DNA of 64,000 nt from Agrypnia vestita (taxonomy: Eukaryota; Arthropoda; Insecta; Trichoptera; Phryganeidae). The stretch lies in contig JADDOH010004215.1 of assembly GCA_016648135.1 (NCBI GenBank), forward strand, positions 210,935-274,934, in the 5' to 3' direction. The notes beneath the pieces were generated by a model. It saw only the letters and a list, made by a program, of their open reading frames with translations, was not told where the DNA came from and made no database searches. A program made the translations under genes and the position numbers. Shown one piece after another: positions 53,500 through 64,000 of the stretch (positions are counted from its first letter, which is position 1; every line of letters begins with the position of its first letter).

Positions 53500-56400
53500 C
53501 ATTTATCGGCTTTCGTGTAATCTCATACATACTATGTAACATGCAGCTACGAAGACATTAATTGTAATCACTGTATTCGGCTGGAAAGGAAATATATTAA
53601 CTGTTTACTGTCCTGGAGTTTCTTCAGAGCGCACAATACGTCCAGCTTGACATTTGGCTAATTAGTTAAGTACCTTGCTTTTTAAAAACTCATAAATCAT
53701 GCGCAATGTTGTATAAAAGTGATTGTATAAGAATTTATATTGTTTTCGAACAATTATACTAATATATATCATTTTCTTTCCAGCCATTAATAATGTCTCA
53801 TACTAAAGATATATTACAGTAAGGTGTACCAATATTCCTAAAACAGTAATGCGTGCCAATCCAAGAAAAATGATCTGGTTTGGTACTCATTTTATACAAA
53901 ATTAACCAAATAATTCCTTAGGCTAGCTATTACTCTTTTTATAAGATTATTTCTTGTCATCGTCCCACTGTCAGAAACTCAACCATTCCAAGTATACGTA
54001 CAAATATTATTTGTTAAATATTATCAAATTGTTTGAGAATTATTTATGTGTGGAAGTTGGTGACGATTTCATTTGGCATATTAAGGTAGGTACTTGTCCA
54101 TCTTCAACTTATTTTTTTCTTTATTCCAACTCATCCAATTTAGCACTACTTAATATTGAGTGTGAATAAAAGCACAGGTGTTCCTCACATATTTTCATAG
54201 CGTGGAGGATAGAAAATATCTCAAATATTGCTCAAGTACAACTTGGAAATTTCCATTGTGGTGTTTATTCTTTTGAAATTTCTAGTATATAATATTAAAT
54301 CTTAATTTGCCAAACGTGTTCATATAAAAAATAACATACAATTTTGTAATTTTGGCATTGGGACGACATTGATTGTCAAAAAATTATGAATGTAATTTTT
54401 TTAAATAAACGTCCATAATTATGTTGTTTGCCACAAAATGGCTGCTCAAATTTTATGGCGTGACATTAATATTGCAGCTCTGTGTCATTTTTACTCACTG
54501 ATTATATTTATTTTCAGTTATTATCTGCCAATGTGCCTGATTTTTTTTCTTTGAAAAATTTTTACTTCAGAGTCCTTAGATTAATTATTATTATTTATAG
54601 ATAATAGGTTTTTTTTATCGATTTACAGTATTTGTTAAATAATTAAGAAGGATGTATACTAGTTTTTTTTTTGTCATTTTAAAGGTTTTTTATAATATGT
54701 AAGATGAGATTTTTTCCTCTACAAATAATTAATTTTATTTTAAAAATTTATTCATCATTGACATTTACGAGTTTTAAATCGATAATACGGCCTCGATAAT
54801 CCTGAACCACACAGCTGACGATGAATTATCACTTTTATCATGATATATCTTACCTTTACTATAATTAAATTTCATTTCAATAGTTCCACAGTGTCTATAC
54901 TAATTTATCAATCAGTGGCAAACAGTCATCCATTCCATGCAATTTACTATCGATTCTATTACATTGATTCTGTAATGGAGTTATTAAAATTTCCAGAAGT
55001 ATTTTGTTTCATTAATACATAAGCTTATCGTTTCATTTTGAAATTAGTGATTAATCCTTCAAACTCAATAGGCATTACGTACATACATGCTTACATAAAG
55101 TATGTACAATAAAAAATTACCTGATATTTTTTTTTTAAGGAGAATGATCATACTGAAATGTGGTACGTCCATGAGTTTTGTGACTCAAATATGAATATTA
55201 ATTTATATGGGCCAGTTGAATGACGTATTTCATAATATGTTATTCAACTGGCTAAATAAACAAATTCACTCCTTGTGCACATTTTACTTGGCAATCACAT
55301 TCGCTAAAAAATTACACTCGACAAAACACACTCGCTTGGATGTTAATTTTTGAAAGGAACACCACAATAAAAACTTGATCCGGGGACACAATTTGGTCAT
55401 GAGACAGGCTGACATTCTTACAAGATCCAACTTAAAGATCGCTTTTGATCATTTTTTGTTAAACACCTTAAAATTGATAGCCAAATAAATTGCTATAAAC
55501 AACCAGATATATAATAAATTGCTCTACAGGGTGATCACTGTGCTATTATTTTAACAAAAAAAATAAATAAAGAATATGGTTTTTTCGAGGCTTCCCGTGT
55601 AAAATGTATCTTAAAACTTCGTTAAAAATGTGCTAACATATTGTACGAGATTCGCAGGGCGTGTTTCTAATACTCCAGAACACTATTACATATTTTTGGT
55701 ATGTTTGTAGACACTCGACGGAAAAAAAAAATCTCGTTATAAAAAATTGTACACAAAATAATGTACGAAATGTAATTATCCTCACTGAACTATGAAAAGC
55801 AGCTGAAATTGAAGTAGGAGAGATCAAAATATAATACAACGATCTGTATTGTACACGAGGCGGAGCGGGACAAATCAGAAAATCATATTCCATGCAGGGC
55901 TGGGCACGATGCGCGTGCAAGACATGCGTCATTTTTTAATCTTTTATGTAAATAAACAACATAGTCTCAGACAATATATGTATAGATATTAGCCTTTAGA
56001 AGCATGAATGTTGTATGGGTAGGACTTGTAGGAATTTGGTAAATATATTAAAATCCAAATCCTTATATAATATCACGATCTACTGAGATTGACAATATGT
56101 TTTTAAATGTATTAATATATAATATAGTACATGTACGTAATAAGACTGCTGGTAACAGTATTTTTAAATGTAGCATTTTCAAGCCAAAAATTTATAGCCT
56201 TCTTTTGAGACGCCTCTTTTCCTATAACGTCTTGTAAACAATGAAATATGAATAAATTTAATATACAAAATATTCCGCCGATTAATTTTAATCAAGATTT
56301 AGTGATTTAATTTGATCAGGTACAAAATTAAACAATAATAATATTAATATTTTTTAAATTTTATTTTCTATCTTATTTATTAAAACATTCACCAATTCTA

Positions 56401-56850
56401 TGTACTATTTATGTCGCATTATTATTACGCTGTAAGTTTTAATATATTTTTTCTGTGCTTAAATTTAATACAAACACGTAATGTAAGTTTATATCTAATA
56501 TGAAAGTGTAACTTTTTGTGACTATTGTGGAAGTTTTTCAAAATTCTTGCTATGTTATAAGAATTTTACTGAAAGTAAAAGACTTTTTATTAGTAATATT
56601 AATTGACAAGTTGAAAAAATATTTTTTCAACTTGTATTCTCCTAAAAATTTAACTAATGCCGCATTTGTATTTTAGGCAAAAAATATACATGATTGATTG
56701 ATTATAAGCATATATATAAAATGCAATTTGTGAGAAAAATTTCTTCCGGCATTCAATTTTGTCTCTTTCTGAATTGCTTTATCAAATTTTTAAACTAGTA
56801 ATCTTATGTATTATTTGTTGCTAAAAATTTGAAATTTGTATAGTTTCTAT
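53500..56850. other. Downstream AT-rich stretch, nothing recognised
   Basis: It probably includes the 3' UTR of the gene ending at 53468. Several short ORFs (for example 53954-54169 and, minus strand, 55633-55932) lack any family motif and codon bias. No terminal-repeat pair was seen. Confidence 0.45.
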
Positions 56851-56855
56851 AACAT

Positions 56856-57343
56856 CAGGGGCGGATTGGTGACCTAGGACTGGTCCTGGGATTTTTCAAA
56901 ATGACTAGTTGCATCACAATTTTTTAAATAGTTTACAAATAATATATTTTTTTTGTAATTTGATTGAAAATTTACACGTCTTGTGGAAAAAAATCATTTT
57001 CTATAAAAGTCTGTAGTGGTTTACAAACTCGCCAATCTCAAATTAATATGTATTCTCTTTTATAAGGCACTTTGGACCGCAATTGCATCTATAATTATGT
57101 CATTATTAAAACTCATTTAATATTGTTCTCAACATTTACACAAAAGCTTGTAGTCTAATATTGCTAATAATACTCCACCATCTATTTTACCTTGCCCTAC
57201 ATAAGCAATGTTCTTCGCTTATTTTAAATAAATAAATGCTTTTTAATGAAAGTTATCGCGTATTTGGAATCTTTTTTTATTACCGGCTAAGTTAGGAAGA
57301 ATTTTAATGTTATCAAATGTCCCGACGAGCTGATCCGCCCCTG
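56856..57343. mobile_element. hAT-like MITE (CAGGGGCGGAT ends)
   Basis: The left end CAGGGGCGGATTGGTGACCT pairs with the right end GATCCGCCCCTG over 10-12 bp. The 8-bp flanks (TATAACAT, TGCAGAAC) do not match, so the target duplication is decayed or the ends are misplaced. No ORF. Confidence 0.6.
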
Positions 57344-58675
57344 TGCAGAACTTTCTGCTGCTAATGAAAGATGTTTTTTGTATTTGTAAATCTGACTCGT
57401 ATGTGGTTATGATGTAGACAATAAGTAGAAATATACCAAAAGGTGTCGCTACTTAAATAATTGAGTTTAGATTTTTTTAAATTATGTATTCACATTCTGA
57501 AGATATGCTTTTGGTTGGTTATTTATGACGCTTTGTGTGGTACGGTTCTGCTTAATAAAATAAATATTACCACCAATCAATAACTTAATGAAATTGTATG
57601 TAATTATAAATATACCTTATGCGGGTGGGCGATTTTATTTGAAAAGTATTTTTATATCATATTTGTACTACATATCTCAACTTTATTGTATTATTTCATG
57701 TACAATTTATGTTTAAGGTGATTTTATACATAACATATTACTATAATCTTGAATCTTTAAAAAAAATACATAAAATGTATTCTCCATTTTATGGAATAAT
57801 ACCTGAATATAAATGGACAATATTATGCAAGTCCGTTATAAACATTATCAATGTTTATAAATCTGCTGGTATTTTTAATAGGTATTGTAAAGATGACCAT
57901 GCTATTGAAATAAAATTAAGTGTATAAATAAAATTTATTTTATTTTAGTAAATCCTGCTAGCCATTTTATTGCTGGGCCATTTTCCTTAAGTAGGCAAGT
58001 CTTAAAATGCTAACAGAAAAATACTTTTTTTTTCTTTAATTTCTAACACACTAGGAAAAAATGATAACTTGCTCAAACAATACTCAATTTTTAAAATTCT
58101 TTAAATTTTTCTTTGGGAAATTTTAATTTTATTAATAAAATGGCATTTAATTCAAGTTTATGAAAAGTATATAAATAAAATTTACTAAAAATATAAAGTT
58201 GAAAAGAATCCACTGAATTGAAGTTGTCAGTGGACAAATGATATCCCTTGTTGAAGTCATTTCCCAAACTCGACTTTTTCCACCACAATAAAAACATGTC
58301 CATTCTTCTGAATGTCTGTTTTATCTCCGGTAGATCTGGCACCACGACAATAAAAAAACCCAAACAATAACTTGTTATTTAATTGCCTAGCATGTCACGT
58401 TTCCCAAGGTGGAGTCATCAACAAAATAACTAAACGATGTATACAAAGTATAAATTTGATTAACACTAGGTTTATGGCACCCATCAAATTGACAGATTTC
58501 CAATTTGCTTCACAAATTTTGCTAAACAGATTAATTTTTCTGTTTTTTTTTATGACTTATAATTGAACAATGCAAATACATAATACACATGTACTTTATA
58601 TAATAATAAAAAATATTGTAAATATGTATATAATATTACTATTACTTTTGGATAATTTTTATTTTAGAAAATCTG
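57344..58675. other. AT-rich stretch, nothing recognised
   Basis: Short ORFs at 57709-57927, 58091-58363 (minus strand) and 58372-58566 show no motif and are probably chance. Confidence 0.45.
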
Positions 58676-60376
58676 ATTTGTCAACTAGTTGACGCGTCAA
58701 CTTCGTTACGCGGACGTCGCGGACGTTTATCTAAACATCGAGACGATAGTCAACTGTCTACGGTTTGACGCGACGCTGCTCAACGGCACAACCGTTGGTT
58801 ATTTTTATGACGTTAATTTTTAAAATTTAAAGAAGTTCGAAGGAATATAGTTTCGGGGAAAGTAAAACCGCTACTTGTGCTTATATGTAAAAAGAAATAT
58901 TTTATTATTTATTTGTTTATAGGCTTTTACATATTGTTTTATATACTTCTTTCTATATATAATAAAGAAAGAAATAGGTATACACAACAATATCAGGTGT
59001 AAGCAGTAAAATATAAATATAAACTACATATATAAGCAGTGAAAGTATCGGGTATAAGCATTAAAATATGAGTATAAAAATTAAAAATATAAAGTACAAA
59101 GCAATGTGTGTATAAAAAAATATATTAGATACACATTATTACATGTGTACAGGGTTATTTGGAAAACAATAATAACCTAGCAGGACTATATTCCTGCCTT
59201 GATTATGAGTAAGAGTATGAGTTTTTGTAAAACGTTGGACTATCACTACACTAACTCAAATCGATTACGAAAAATTCATTCGTTTCAATACAAGTTAAAT
59301 AAAATTATAAAAACCTTTACATTTATTTATTATCTATAAATTTATAAATAAATACATAATTTAAAAATACTTTACATTTGAGATGTTATCTAGAAATTTA
59401 TTGAAGAATACATCTTTCAAAGTCAGACTTTCACTTTGTGGTGACATTATTAATAAATAAATATATCTGTATTATTTGTCAACTTTAGTTTAAGGCTCAA
59501 TTTGAGAAAAGGAACATTGTTCCCGAAACATGTAAAAAACCAATAAAAAGTGGTGTAAACAAAATTATAATAGATTTATTTTTTTATCTATAAAGTTGAA
59601 AATAGGGAATTTTTAATAAAAATTAATTAAACCTAAATTCAAGATTATATTACATATATAATAATTAATGTTGGACTCCTGAATAAGGACCATAGTTAGG
59701 TATAGAAAATTTTATTCCCTACAAGTTTGTTTATCATTTATATGCTAAAGTTGAAAAGTAAGGAAATAACAACAATAATTAAATTTTAGCATCCCTTTTC
59801 AGGTAAATATATAAGAAGTCGAGATCGATCGAATAAAATATTGATTTTAGAAAAATATCTAGCCGGCCTATTAATTAATAATAGTTCAATAAAAAATAAA
59901 ATAATTAAACAGAATTGTTTTATTTTATACGGCGTAAAATTGGGAATTCACCGAATCGTCGCACGTGACATCACAAAAAATCAAGTAAAAAATAATAGAT
60001 AATAGCTTATTAAGCCTATCTCGCCCTACGCATGTATTCAAATTTCAAATCTCTAGTCATAGTTCGTGTACACAGATCTGCACTCTATGGTAGTGTACTT
60101 TAGAGTTGAAATGAAATTATCCGTCGAGCCGTCTATGACGTCTATGGCATCTACAAGTCGACAGCGAGAGATGAGAGAGAAATAAACGGAGACGTTTTGT
60201 CTTGCTCTCGCTCGTTGCTTTGCATTGCGTTATCTCGAATCGTCCACCGACCACGGCGTCCGCTGTCCACCGTCTACGAATTCAACTAGTCCATGCGATA
60301 AACGTAAACGGTCGACGCGTCGATGCAACGTCAACGGTTGATTTCAACTAGTCCGTCCATTCAACGCCCATCCCTA
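58676..60376. mobile_element. Possible DNA transposon with GTCAACTAGTTGACGCG-type subterminal repeats
   Basis: TCAACTAGTTGACGCGTCAA (58680) and CpG-rich GGACGTCGCGGACG near the left pair in theme with TCAACTAGTCC, GTCGACGCGTCGATGCAACG and the right end TTCAACGCCCATCCCTA (60376). The inner part contains a fragment of the CAGGGTGT MITE (59150-59330). The right end (TAGGGATGGGCG read inward) resembles hAT ends, but no matching left end was found. Confidence 0.4.
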
Positions 60377-60552
60377 GTATAGAGCTCATTGTTGTAACGT
60401 CTGCGCCTAAGTCCATTTTCTAGAACCGGTCCGAAGATACGCCTCAAAATTTTCCTTTCAAAAACGTCCAGTGCTCGCTCATTCCTCTTAGTTAGTACCC
60501 ACGTCTCAGCTGCATATTTTATAATAATTGCTTTTGCAATATTTTTTTTCAC
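60361..60552 (-). pseudogene. Non-LTR reverse transcriptase fragment
   Basis: The minus strand reads IIKYAAETWVLTKRNERALD, then VFERKILRRIFGPV: the 'YG.ETW.LTK..E..L..FERK.LR.I.GPV' segment just after the RT palm domain in insect LINEs. It is truncated on both sides. Confidence 0.75.
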
Positions 60553-60566
60553 CCATTTTTAGCTAC

Positions 60567-60968
60567 AATGAGTAAATCTAGAAAATATTAGGAATTATTG
60601 AAAAAATTTCCAACATCAATAAATAGTATTCTGGTACTAGCTCTGGGGAAAATGGAGTTGAACCAAGCGATAGTGAATACGACTCTGAGATTCCCGAATC
60701 AGTTGAATGCGAAAGAATAGAAGAGTCATCATATGAAATGGATGACCACCGGTCTCGCTCTCACCTCGCAGTTCGATTGGTGTGCGCGGCGCGACACAAT
60801 TCGATCACCATCCGAACTAGTCACAGATTAGGGAGTAATAATACAAGCAATAAATACATACAAATACCTATGTGTATCATTGCGCTCAGATCCCGAATCA
60901 CCCATATCAAAACCAAAATCATAGTATACTACAGTAGCATAGCCGGTGGAGTTTTTTTATTGTTGTGA
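60567..60968 (+). pseudogene. Possible acidic transposase remnant
   Basis: A frame reading SGENGVEPSDSEYDSEIPES, then VECERIEESSYEMDDH, is followed by a 76-codon extension without motif. Acidic N-termini of this style occur in piggyBac-type transposases. No catalytic region is present and the identification is tentative. Confidence 0.25.
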
Positions 60969-61086
60969 TTGAAAAAAAAACAGAGGAAGAAAATTTACCA
61001 TATCATGGCAGAAAAAGCATGCACACAAAAAGAGCTTCCAAAATAGTGAAAATGAAAAAATATAAAATACATAAATCTGATGTGTG

Positions 61087-61195
61087 TAGGTCTTCCATTC
61101 AAGAAAGATAATTGAATTAGTAGTATTTGTAAGCCGTGCGTACGAGGCATACTGTTTCGATGTGCGTCATATGCACGACTTACGAACACTAGCGT
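61087..61195. mobile_element. Hairpin MITE (GTATACCTCTTTC family), decayed copy 4
   Basis: GTAGGTCTTCCATTCAAGAA, then ATTTGTAAGCCGTGCGTACG, then TATGCACGACTTACGAACAC match the family. The loop region and the outer right arm are lost. Confidence 0.6.
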
Positions 61196-61415
61196 GTATA
61201 AAAATTAGCCAAAACTAAAATTCCTCACTAACTAATGCATGACACTTTAAGAACAACACAAATTTAATTCATCAAAATCAAATATATTTATCCCAAGATG
61301 ACATTGTTCATTTTTTTTTATTATTACAGCAACATTTAGAAATTAACTTTTTCATGCTTTGTCATAGGAAATAGTAAATGAAAGCACCAATAAAAAAAAA
61401 CTAATAATAGACATA

Positions 61416-62163
61416 CAGTCGAACTCGGTTATAACGAGCTCGGATATAAGGAGATCCCGGCTATAATGAGAAAAACAGTAAATTCATTTTGATTTGCGCA
61501 TATTCCTATACAATCGGTCTCGGCTATAAGGAGCGCGATTCCCGGATATACGGAGCAAATTTTAGAAACTCTGCAAACATATTTGCTTGGGTTACAGAAA
61601 AAAACAAATACGTACCTACTCATAACAATGAACTTTTTCACTTTGCTTTTAAAGCGGCTCGCACTTAATTAGGGTTCACTTTATGATGTAAACAAACTTG
61701 TGTCCGAAAATCCCACGTGCGCAGGCAAGCAATAGTTTACTGAAGGTCGAGAATACTGGTCATATAACTCCGATTATTGGGGGTTTCCAAAATGTTTATG
61801 GTGATTTTTTTTTTTTTGCCGTTTACTGTATTACATATTTAAATGTATTACGTATTTAAAAGCCTAATCAGTTAAACGCGAATTGTTCTATCGGAAACAT
61901 GTTCACTAACAAACGAAAGTGTCTCTAGGTTCGCAAAAAAGTCGAAAATATCGGCGTCAAAAAGTCTGTAAAAAGTTTTCACAATCGTCTTTTACAGTTT
62001 CATCGCTCTGGAAAGATAAGGATTTTTATTTAGCTGCTCATGAAAATAACATCTCACAATCAAAAAAAATTGTGAAAAAAGTGAATCCCGGATATAAGGA
62101 GTCCCGGCTATAAGGAGCAAATTTAGTTGGTCCCGTCGCGTTCGTTATAACCGAGTTCGACTG
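61416..62163. mobile_element. pogo/Tigger deletion derivative, second element
   Basis: The left end CAGTCGAACTCGGTTATAAC pairs with the right end GTTATAACCGAGTTCGACTG exactly over 20 bp, flanked by TA. The subterminal repeats (GGATATAAGGAG, CCCGGCTATAAGGAG) occur near both ends. The interior keeps an N-terminal transposase hint (ATG at 61901: MFTNKRKCL, stop, then VRKKVENIGVKKSVK in frame) and no DDE domain. It is 748 bp. Confidence 0.8.
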
Positions 62164-62389
62164 TATATAAGCACTAATACTAGACATAACTTTAACTAGA
62201 AAAATTCTGTAATTAGTATACCTAGTTTCTGCACTTAAATTGCAAGAACGCTGATTAACATCAACGTAGACTTTTAAAAACTCAGTCTTTGTGATAATCA
62301 ACACACCTTTTTAGTAAAGCACCACAAACATAAAAAAAGGCATTTTTTTCTAAAGCGGTGGCTGCGAGCGCGAATGGCACCGAAGGCAC

Positions 62390-62520
62390 GGCCCTTAGGC
62401 CCGGTTGTTTCAAATTCGATCAAAATAAGCGTAGAGTTTAAACTGAAATTTTTAGAACTTTTTTCAAAAACGGGTTGTTTCAAATCGGATTAAGCGAAAT
62501 CTGTCGGAGAATTCTGAGCG
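62390..62520. repeat. Short direct repeat GGTTGTTTCAAAT
   Basis: GGTTGTTTCAAATTCGATCA (62402) and GGTTGTTTCAAATCGGATTA (62473) are separated by about 71 bp, each followed by AAGCG. This is a local duplication without known function. Confidence 0.55.
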
Positions 62521-63184
62521 GAAATTTTAGATTAAACTCTCGGTCAGAGTCGCACATGCGCACTGCGCAATGTAATTGACATCTGTCAATAAAATATTTT
62601 TTTATTAATTTTTCGACATTTTACATACAAAGTGTCGAAATGTACAATATTATGTAGGGTGACACAGGCTTTTCTGACGATCGACTGATCCTACAGTATA
62701 TCCTTAACAGAAGTAATTTACTTAGATCTCGAACAATACTTTTTTGTCAGAAGAAATTGATTTTTCCGCAACTCTAAATGAATTTTACTGCAGGGCATTG
62801 TTGACAATATTTTTTTTTCAAGGTTTCTATTTCACTCGGGTATTGATAATTTTACATTTATATCAATGAAAGGTGCATAGGTGATTTATCTGGAACACTG
62901 CTTCTTGGACTGCGGATAGTGTCAGCCATTACCAGAGCAATGGCTGACCACATTTTAGTCAGCCGAAGAGCACTATAAAAATCAGAAATATATTTGTCAT
63001 TATGTCCAAACAAAATATCAAGTTACGACAAACGGTACCAGGTACCAGATTTGGTAATTGCTATATTGTAGGAGACCGGGACTATGCCCTCAAACCATAT
63101 GTACAGAAATTTTTAACGCTACAATGGGCCTGAAGGCCCAATTTTAATTGCGGTCCGACAAGAAAAACTAGATTTTAAAGAAAT

Positions 63185-63250
63185 CAGAAAGATGTATTGC
63201 GACCTCACCGGAAATCGAACCCGGAATTCTCAGTATGCAGAGCCAGTGAC
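63185..63250 (-). mobile_element. tRNA-derived SINE-like fragment
   Basis: The minus strand contains a box-B-like GGGTTCGATTTCC in a tRNA-like context (GGCTCTGCATACTGAGAATT before it). It abuts an RT tail fragment at 63240, so the junction is a composite of two repeats. Confidence 0.4.
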
Positions 63251-63356
63251 ATGGCCACTGGTTTGGTCATGTGGAACAGATGAGCAAAGAAAGGATGGCA
63301 AGGAAAATTGTTTGTCGAAAGCAGCAGAAGCAGAGGACGTCCGCGGAATAATAGTA
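63240..63356 (+). pseudogene. Non-LTR reverse transcriptase C-terminal fragment
   Basis: The plus strand reads HWFGHVEQMSKERMARKIVC, then RKQQKQRTSAE and a stop, matching the 'WFGHV.RM...R..R.....RRRGRP' end of insect LINE ORF2. Nothing upstream of it remains. Confidence 0.7.
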
Positions 63357-63466
63357 ATAAAACAATATATTCGGTGTATGAAATTCTTTTATCTTATTGT
63401 ATTTTATATACCTACCTATTAACAGGAAAATGAACATTTTAATAAAAAATACAACTTGTAATAAAA

Positions 63467-63798
63467 TTAAGCCAGATCTCTTTTGGCATTATGCCTTTCC
63501 AAAACAACTTCGTGAATTTCCTGCCGATTCTTTAGATAGTTGGGTTTTGAAAATATCTAACTGAACCACATATAATTTATTCTGCATATCAGTCGTAGGC
63601 TTTGAATTCACTTTTCTTATTACCTGCAAACAAAGAAAAGGTTATAAACAGAAAAACTAAAGAAATACAATACAGATCAAATAAAAACATATTGTTCTTG
63701 CAAACACTAAATAGGTAAGATAACATTTAATTTCGTCAATAACTAACCTTCCTGGCGCTTTTCACCGTATTCTCGAAAATCTGTTGGACAGTATGCAT
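63467..63798 (-). CDS. Small two-exon gene with unresolved frame (possible frameshift)
   Basis: Exon 1 (63748-63798) reads MHTVQQIFENTVKSARK and ends in phase 0 at a GTTAGT donor. Exon 2 begins at 63623 after an excellent acceptor (CTTTTCTTTGTTTGCAG). In phase it reads VIRKVNSKPTTDMQNKLYVV, then QLDIFKTQL..., stopping at 63489. A neighbouring frame of the same exon reads NYLKNRQEIHEVVLERHNAK, then RDLA and a stop at 63467, which looks more protein-like. Either one base is extra in the TTTT run near 63548-63551, or an internal acceptor is used, or this is a pseudogene. The family was not recognised. Confidence 0.45.
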
Positions 63799-64000
63799 TT
63801 AGGCGGGAACAAAGCAACAAAACATTAAATTAGTTGCGTAATGCGGCCCACTAGTCTCCTTTCATCTTCTTGTGGAAATCTTCAGTAAAACAGCATTGTT
63901 GATGACATGTTTCAAAACATCTGGTTTGATCTGCTTGCTGTCAAATGCTGTCAAATAAAATTTAAATTATGTGTTGCCATATGCAAAATTATTTTGGCGT

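Noticed and set aside
55633..55932. 99-codon minus-strand ORF
   Set aside because: Composition is Tyr/Phe/Ser-rich as expected from AT-rich antisense; no motif, signal peptide or splice context.

Overview
This is an AT-rich, repeat-dense eukaryotic window, most likely from an insect. The evidence for an insect is: a phosphoglycerate mutase very close to the insect Pglym78 type, split by spliceosomal introns; arthropod-type core promoters (TATA box with a TCAGTT initiator 30 bp downstream); and Helitron, pogo/Tigger, Harbinger, hAT and Tc1 relics typical of insect genomes. The order cannot be fixed from the sequence alone. Most single-frame ORFs are accidental. Real genes had to be assembled exon by exon from splice sites, reading phase and family similarity.

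Layout. (1) 1.68-8.2 kb and 14.05-17.2 kb, plus strand: two tandem paralogous genes, each with three coding exons. They encode small secreted proteins with a 19-codon signal-peptide exon, a Gly-rich/Tyr-Pro-Thr-rich exon and a short tail exon. About 150 bp of proximal promoter is conserved between them. (2) 22.08-22.20 kb, minus strand: an orphan exon encoding a membrane segment, with a possible first exon near 25.1 kb. (3) 25.2-35.7 kb, plus strand: a ZNF511 orthologue (four coding exons; possible 5'-UTR exon at about 25.2-25.4 kb). (4) 38.08-46.81 kb, minus strand: complete five-exon cofactor-dependent phosphoglycerate mutase, 254 aa. (5) 48.19-53.47 kb, plus strand: a four-exon gene for a basic protein rich in Ser/Thr-Pro sites, not firmly identified, head-to-head with the mutase gene. 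(6) 63.47-63.80 kb, minus strand: a small two-exon gene whose reading frame is broken or incompletely resolved.

The rest is a graveyard of mobile elements, often nested. Structures seen directly include: two inverted copies of a GAAGACC-ended element with 4-bp target duplications; Harbinger-type elements with TAA/TTA duplications, one keeping a transposase N-terminus; three TA-flanked pogo/Tigger derivatives, one joining an HTH N-terminus to a PIP-box-like C-terminus; two Helitrons with intact 5'-TC and CTAG-3' ends inside phosphoglycerate mutase introns; a hAT MITE with a perfect 8-bp duplication; a family of near-perfect hairpin elements; and at least ten 3'-terminal fragments of non-LTR reverse transcriptases.

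No prokaryote-type operons, CRISPR arrays or rRNA were seen. The genes do not form an obvious pathway. The most unusual gene content is the pair of secreted-protein paralogues; the most unusual non-coding content is the hairpin family with a shared core and diverged outer arms.
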